Notes under the pieces: generated by a model
What the model was told of the DNA's origin: nothing
Seen by the model: only the letters and a program-made list of their open reading frames with translations
The model's database searches: none
Shown: piece by piece, positions 58,982 through 64,000 of the stretch
How the letters are laid out: each line of letters starts with the position of its first letter
Numbering within the stretch: the stretch's first letter is position 1
Source of the DNA: Umbilicaria muhlenbergii
Lineage: Eukaryota > Ascomycota > Lecanoromycetes > Umbilicariales > Umbilicariaceae
Assembly: GCA_000611775.1 (NCBI GenBank)
Contig: KK106981.1
Span: forward strand, 7,864,023 to 7,928,022
Reading direction: 5' to 3'
DNA: 64,000 nucleotides
Position numbers and translations under genes: made by a program

Positions 58982-60960
58982 TCATTGCATCCTTTTTCGC
59001 TTTCGATCATCGCCCATCGCATCATCCTCATCCCTCTCAACCGTCTCCGCAGGATTGAGTAGCGAATGCACATTGCTCGCCATGCTCGACCGTCTCGTTT
59101 GCGGCGCCGAGTCTAGATGTCTGGGCGGCAATTTGGGTCCACCAAAAGGCCATGGAGCTTCTCCGCTGAACGTCGACGGCGTAGTGTCATTCGTTAGCGG
59201 TGGAGTTGTCTGCCTTGAGCCAAATGTATTTCGTGAACCTCCAATCTCGTACTGCGCTAATACATCGCGGACCTGCTGATCGTGAGGATGCGGTGTTCGA
59301 TCCGGTGATGATGGCCATTGTGAAGATGATTGGCCGGATGCGAAAGGCGAACCTCCTTGACCAGGCCAGTTGGGCACGCGAATATCAGCAGACGTATGCC
59401 GGCGTGCTAAATTACTGCCGGGAGGAGGTGAAACTGAAGCTAGTGGATGTTGGGGTGGCGGAGGTGGTGGTTGAGGGTGGGCGGGGCGCTGATAGTTCGG
59501 CGAAGGGTTGCCAGTGCCAATAGACCCATAGCGACGTGGCGAGATGGCAAGATGAGGAGGGACTGGAGGTCTGAAAAGGGTGGGTCGAGGGGGTATACCA
59601 TGCAATGAGGGACGGCGATCGTCTTGCGCGACCTGCCGAGGTGAGAGTGGAGCAGAATCAATGGCCATGTTCGAGAAATATGGCTGGCGTCCCGAGAGCA
59701 ATGACTCGTGGGGGTCGTCTAGGTTACGGATCATATCGAGTTGCGTAGAAATATCCTTTTGCATCATCGCCACTGCAAGCTGTCAGTAAGGGTTTCTGGG
59801 GGTCATGGCGCTCGAAGAGCTTACCGTCCCTGTGCAGTTGACTTTCGTGATCTGGTATCATTGCCATGATGTATTGCGATACCTCATTACTCCACTGGCA
59901 AGAGTTAGTAGCCAGCATGACAGCGAAGTATATGAAACGACATACCTGGTGGCACTTGATAAGGCTATCCGTCAAAGCTTGGCATTTCGTGCTCAGCGCG
60001 GTATTACTCTCTTCGGTTCTGACCAGTCTTGCATGCATGTCATAGAGGCTATGCTCTATGTTGGCTAACCGGACGTCGCCCACCTCCGGCATTGGCTCCG
60101 CTGGCGTTCCTGGTTGTGACACACTAGTTTTGTGGTTTGTTGGGAACGAGTCACGATGGATAAGAGCATGTCGCGAAGCTCGCCTCTTAATCTCTCGCAG
60201 CCCGATCAAGTCACCTCTTTTAAAATTGCCGTTGCCGTGCTTGAACTCCCATAAGGTCGAGTCGGGCGATCCGGTATGGAAGACATCGCTCACTGGGTAT
60301 AATTACCTTAGCATCATAAGATGACATAATGCACCCTACGACAGGGTACGTACCTTTGTGGAATCCATACATATTCAACTGTCGGACGAAGGAAGAGATG
60401 TTGGTATGCTTGAAGTATTGCCTGTGAATGCTTAGCTCGTGTCCTCCGTCCGGTCACTGTGCGCTACTCACGCAAGCACTTTGGAGAAGTCCTGTGATGG
60501 CGACATGACAAAGCTTTCATTAGTGTTGGACCACGAGATCAGATGTTGGATGTTGGGGTCCTCCAGCATGCTATACGGTTGTCAGCTTCAGAAGGTGTCA
60601 GCAACATCTCGAAAATGCTCACTTGTACAATTTATGAATGAAAGCTGTCTGCACCACTTTTGGTTGCTGCGAAGAGGCTGCGGCCGCAGCACTCAACGCA
60701 CTACCGGACCCGTTGGGCATATGTGCGGCCTCGGTGTGAACCGTATGATTGCTCACTCCGCCTTGTTCCATATCTGGGCTGCTGTTCATTGGCGGTCCCA
60801 TAGACGCAGATGTCGGAGGGGTGACTTCCATCGGGTCTGGATGTGGTGGTTCTTGGATCGTCGTCGACGAAGGTAGTATCGGTATATTCCGTGGTCCACC
60901 GTTGTAATGAGACTCCCCGGAGAAAGGGCTTCGGGCAGCTCCCTCGTTGGGACGGTTCAT
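58982..60960 (-). CDS. HSF-type transcription factor (Mga1/Sfl1 class)
   Basis: Nuclear DNA-binding regulator. Exons 60960-60623, 60570-60472, 60421-60354, 60292-59946, 59894-59825 and 59772-58982 give 570 aa. The HSF DNA-binding domain spans about 102-205, assembled from four exons: VVQTAFIHKLYNMLEDPNIQ, HLISWSNTNESFVMSPSQDF, SKVLAQYFKHTNISSFVRQL, NMYGFHKVSDVFHTG and LWEFKHGNGNFKRGDLIGL. A heptad-type coiled coil follows (about 245-284, HARLVRTEESNTALSTKCQA). The C terminus is Pro/Ser-rich and ends with basic RKRKRMQ. The FVMSPSQDFSKVLAQYFKH wording fits Mga1/Sfl1 rather than canonical Hsf1. Such factors act in morphogenesis in yeasts; the role here is inferred. Start chosen at MNRPNEGAARSPFSG. 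Confidence 0.9.
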
Positions 60961-61901
60961 GCTGCAAGTGCTGTAGGGTATAGATTCTTGAAGCTCCGAT
61001 AAGAATGGAAGACCATGGACGGTAATAGGCGTTCGCTGCCGAGATCGTCCAAGCACGTAAAATACTCGATAGTCGTAATGTCTGGTGTTCCGAAAGGTAA
61101 AACACAGAAAGGATGCTGATGTTCTCCTAGACCGTTACGCCAATGGCATTGGAGGAAAATGGATGTGTACGAATATCGTGGTGTAAGCTGGTTACGGGAA
61201 GCGGGCCGTAAAGATGTTGGAGCAAGTAAGGAACGTAAAGATGCATTCGCTGGGGTTTGCATGTATCAGGATGTCTGCGTGATAGCAACGGAAGGCGATG
61301 GTACCTGAGCAGTGTCAAGACCAGATCATCATAACTCAAGATTCGATCGTAGCGAAACGTTCTTTGTCCGTCGATATGTTGCCTGCCGTGTCCCGCTCGG
61401 TCTCGGGATGGTACTATTGGACAGAGGTCTCGTCCTTGATCAGATTGCTCCAGCTGCCGAGAGCAGAATCGGAGAATACTTGATGAGTAACGGCATGTGG
61501 TCCTGGATGGAAGCTGCTCGTTGAATGGCTCGGCGTCGATATGAAGTCCTCAGGGGGGGGGTAACCGTCGGCCCCTTAATGCGTGAGGCTCGCAATGGAC
61601 GGGAGCGGGTATGGGTAAGAGCGTATGACCTCCGGTGAGGTGGACGACGCGAGGCTGGCAATGCGACAAGTACTGCGGACGCGAATGGGGCGGCCGGTGT
61701 GGGAGAGGAGTACTTTTCGCAAAGTGGTGTAAATCCGGGGGAAGGTCTTTCCAGTCTTCTAGACGCACTACTTTCGCTTAGCATTGCTGCGACAAGCCAA
61801 GAGTCGCCAGGCCACGAGGTGACAAGGATGGCGCCACTTGGTTCAAGGCTCTTACTGCCTGAGTCCGAGCTCTCGGGTAAGTTAATTGCGCAAGCAGCAC
61901 G

Positions 61902-61935
61902 ACCCCTCAGGCCCCTCAGGCCCCTCTGGCCCCTA
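61902..61935 (+). repeat. Tandem repeat, 9 bp (gcccctcag)
   Basis: About 3.5 slightly varied copies. Confidence 0.75.
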
Positions 61936-61959
61936 ACGGACTCCCGAGGTCCCCTACAG

Positions 61960-61995
61960 TCCTCCCTACCGTCCTCCCTACCGCCCTCCCGACCG
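61960..61995 (+). repeat. Tandem repeat, 12 bp (tcctccctaccg)
   Basis: Two exact copies and one variant (ccctcccgaccg). Confidence 0.8.
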
Positions 61996-62285
61996 CCCCC
62001 ATTACCGTCCTCCCCTCCACCGGCACATCTGGCTCGACGCGCACGACTGACCTAAGTGGCAACCAAGTCCCAACTGGCCAAGGTACAACGGGCACAACTG
62101 AACACTCCCGGTCCTACTGACGAATGCCCGTCCTGGCACCCAATCCTCTCCAGCTCGGGATACCAGCCCAATGATGTGGTGATACCCATGGTGACACTCG
62201 AGGTGATACACTATCACTTCTCCTTCCCATCGAGTGACAATGGACCGCCGAGGCTTCGTCGACCATGTCTTCTGTCCCTTCCTGG

Positions 62286-62312
62286 TCCTTCCAATCCTTC
62301 CAATCCTTCCAG
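62286..62312 (+). repeat. Tandem repeat, 9 bp (tccttccaa)
   Basis: Three copies. Confidence 0.75.
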
Positions 62313-62625
62313 TAGGAACCGTCACAGTACCAAAGATACTTCGGCGCTGGCTGAAAGGGTTAATCGGTTTCGGAGCTGCAAGGCGCTTCTTTCCACAGCC
62401 ATGGTCCACAAATTGCTGATCCCGGTTCTGGTGGCGGAATTCCTCCGCCTGCCCCTGACACTTGCAGGCAGAGCACCCGACGGCGGATACGGATCAGCGC
62501 TGTCAACCGACGACGCTCCAGCCTCCCGGAGGACGGCGGGCGCGTTATTGGCAGCTGCTCCGTACCGACGACGCTCCAATCTCCTCGTGGCTTGTCAGGT
62601 TGACCGTTTCAGATGCATTGGAGCA

Positions 62626-62658
62626 GGGCATGATGGGCATGATGGGCACGATGGGCAT
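62626..62658 (+). repeat. Tandem repeat, 9 bp (gggcatgat)
   Basis: About 3.7 copies with one substitution. Confidence 0.8.
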
Positions 62659-62895
62659 CCAGAGCATGTCGGCGAGCCGTGCACAGATCGGTGGGTGAAC
62701 CGTGGCAGGGTGCCGCAGGAGCGCCAATCATTCGTGCATGCGGATCGCGGAAAGCGGAAATTATTGCCTCGAGTGTTGAGATGCATACGGACGTACATTG
62801 CAGAGCATACATTGCATAGGGTGACGGTCAAAGCGTACCTTACCTGGGAGTGCTGCAGAGCGCAGTCGTCGTAAGGGTCGCCCGGCACATGCACT

Positions 62896-62975
62896 GCCTA
62901 CGGTGTCCATGGCCTACGGTGTCCATGGCCCATGCTCTCTGCTCCATGCTCCATGCTCCATGCTCCATGCTCCAT
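62896..62975 (+). repeat. Two adjacent minisatellites
   Basis: gcctacggtgtccatg twice (62896-62927), then gctccat five times (62941-62975). Both are exact copies. Confidence 0.88.
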
Positions 62976-63224
62976 GGACGACTTCTGCGCATTCCATGCC
63001 CGCCTCGGGTGCGACCCCTACGACACGGCTCATGCAACGCGGCCCTACCGGCGGAGGAGGGCCAGCTCCGCTCGGTCTAACGTTTCGCCGCCGTATCCGG
63101 TAAATGTGGGGAAGCTCGCCGCGAGCTTCGAAGGTTCGAAGCAACATTCTAGATCTGCCACCCTTGCGCGTTGCATGAATCTGCCATCTAGTCACAATCA
63201 GGACGACACCACCAATTTGCCAAC

Positions 63225-64000
63225 ATGGTCGAAAAGGTCTATGTGACCTATAATCAGGTGATACCTTCCCGCCCGTTGGAATGCCGTGCATACGCCGCTC
63301 AGCCCCACAGCATGACCCCGATAAAAGATCAGCATTGGACTGACTGACTCCTGGTGGCGTCTGGTAGGTTCACAAACTATGTCAAGCCTCCGCGGAGCAG
63401 ATCCTGAAGGATTTTAAGCCGAACCTCATGATTGCCATTGGCGGTGGTGGCTACGTTCCCGCGCGGATCTTGAGGTACTTCCAGAAGCCTGGATTCAAAG
63501 GCTGGGCATGTGCTTAAAGAAGACTAGATCTTTCCTAAAACGCCCTGGATCCGCCAACATCCCGATCCAAGCTATTGGCCTCTCCCTATACGAGAATATA
63601 AGAGATGGTCCCGTCGAAGAACCTGGAACCAAGGTCACACGCACGCAATGGCTCGATCTCAGCTCTCTGGAGATGGCCAACCTGGTTGGGAAGAACATCT
63701 TGATAGTAGACGAAGTCGATGACACGAGAACCACGCTGGAGTATGCGGTCAAGGAGCTGGAAAAAGACGTCGAGACAGCGCGGGAGAAGCTAGGTCGTCA
63801 AGGGGAGAAGACAAGATTCTCCATCTTCGTCCTTCATGTGCGTCTGCTGCAAGGAGATCTGGCAGTGCGGGCCGACACTGACCGTAAGTATAGAACAAGG
63901 ACAAGCCGAAGAAGGGGCATCTACCGCAGGATATGATGGAGGAGAACAGATATCTGGCCGCGAAGACTGTATCGGATGTGTGGATATGCTATCCTTGGGA
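63225..64000 (+). CDS. XPT1: Xanthine/purine phosphoribosyltransferase, partial at window end
   Basis: Purine-salvage enzyme that uses PRPP. Exons 63225-63257, 63368-63474, 63528-63837 and 63894 to the window edge; about 185 residues visible. MVEKVYVTYNQ joins VHKLCQASAEQILKDFKPNL, then MIAIGGGGYVPARILR, SFLKRPGSANIPIQAIGLSL and YENIRDGPVEEP. The PRPP-binding motif is ILIVDEVDDTRTTLEYAVKE. The end shows NKDKPKKGHLPQDMMEENRY and VSDVWICYPW, as in Xpt1-like proteins. Intron 1 is 110 nt, the others 53 and 56 nt. The IAIGGGGYVPARILR-SFLKR join identifies the correct acceptor. Xanthine as substrate is inferred; hypoxanthine or guanine are alternatives. Confidence 0.85.

Larger units (their letters stand above)
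60961..63224. other. Repeat-rich intergenic 2.3 kb
   Basis: No supported gene. It contains at least five short tandem repeats (separate entries) and two diverged copies of a cgacgacgctcca word at 62507-62520 and 62566-62580. A 272-codon frame at 62056-62874 lacks an early ATG and is built largely on these repeats. The left end should contain the HSF promoter and leader. Confidence 0.55.

Noticed and set aside
62056-62874. A 272-codon open frame on the plus strand
   Set aside because: It has no early ATG, is built partly on tandem repeats, and the translation shows no domain or even composition. Equally long frames run on the other strand.

Overview
The window is nuclear DNA of a filamentous ascomycete (Pezizomycotina). 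Genes are dense, introns are mostly 45-70 nt with GTRNGY donors and CTAAC/CTGAC-like branch sites, and the proteins include families typical of this subphylum: DUF7137, DUF3245, a stand-alone fungal STAND-type N-terminal domain, and a YAK1 with a Gln-rich tail. I cannot assign the class. I saw no rRNA, tRNA, CRISPR array, transposase or reverse transcriptase. One assembly gap of about 340 N lies at 34220-34559. All intron borders were placed by eye from reading frame, splice consensus and remembered family sequence.

Layout. 0.6-8.2 kb: SNF8 (ESCRT-II), eIF3c/NIP1 and the kinase YAK1. 9.3-13.3 kb: RAD26/CSB, divergent from YAK1. 14-16 kb: a secreted or membrane-anchored DUF7137 protein and a tiny ORF. 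16.7-16.9 kb: a perfect 37-bp inverted repeat in non-coding DNA. 17.2-22 kb: POL1 (DNA polymerase alpha) in eight exons. 22-24 kb, minus strand: a weak hypothetical ORF and a tandem pair of unrecognised, mutually similar small genes. 24-26.7 kb: no gene seen; it ends in a 619-nt ATG-free leader. 26.7-31.7 kb: eIF4G. 32.5-33.8 kb: an RRM protein. 34.2-35.2 kb: MED27, interrupted by the gap. 35.25-35.8 kb: a conserved hypothetical protein whose stop codon lies 3 bp from that of MED27. 37.3-39.8 kb: a TANGO2/NRDE protein and a REEP/HVA22-type membrane protein. 40.4-42.4 kb: a repeat-bearing acidic protein behind the STAND-type N-terminal-domain protein. 43-51 kb: metabolic genes (aldo/keto reductase, short-chain dehydrogenase, beta-carbonic anhydrase, C4-dicarboxylate transporter) and a disordered protein. 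51.7-53.6 kb: an Atg22-like transporter. 54.8-58.6 kb: an unrecognised C-rich/G-rich gene, LSC2 (succinyl-CoA ligase beta) and a DUF3245 protein. 59-61 kb: an HSF-type regulator of the Mga1/Sfl1 class. 61.9-63 kb: several minisatellites. 63.2 kb to the end: XPT1-like phosphoribosyltransferase, cut by the window edge.

Most genes are unlinked housekeeping functions: translation initiation (eIF3c, eIF4G), replication and repair (POL1, RAD26), transcription (MED27, HSF) and trafficking (SNF8, HVA22). There is no biosynthetic cluster. The least explained items are the tandem orphan pair at 22.6-24.0 kb, the repeat protein next to the STAND-type domain protein, the 37-bp inverted repeat, and a recurrent switch inside single coding regions from C-rich to G-rich sense strand. 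The assembly gap falls exactly on one such switch.
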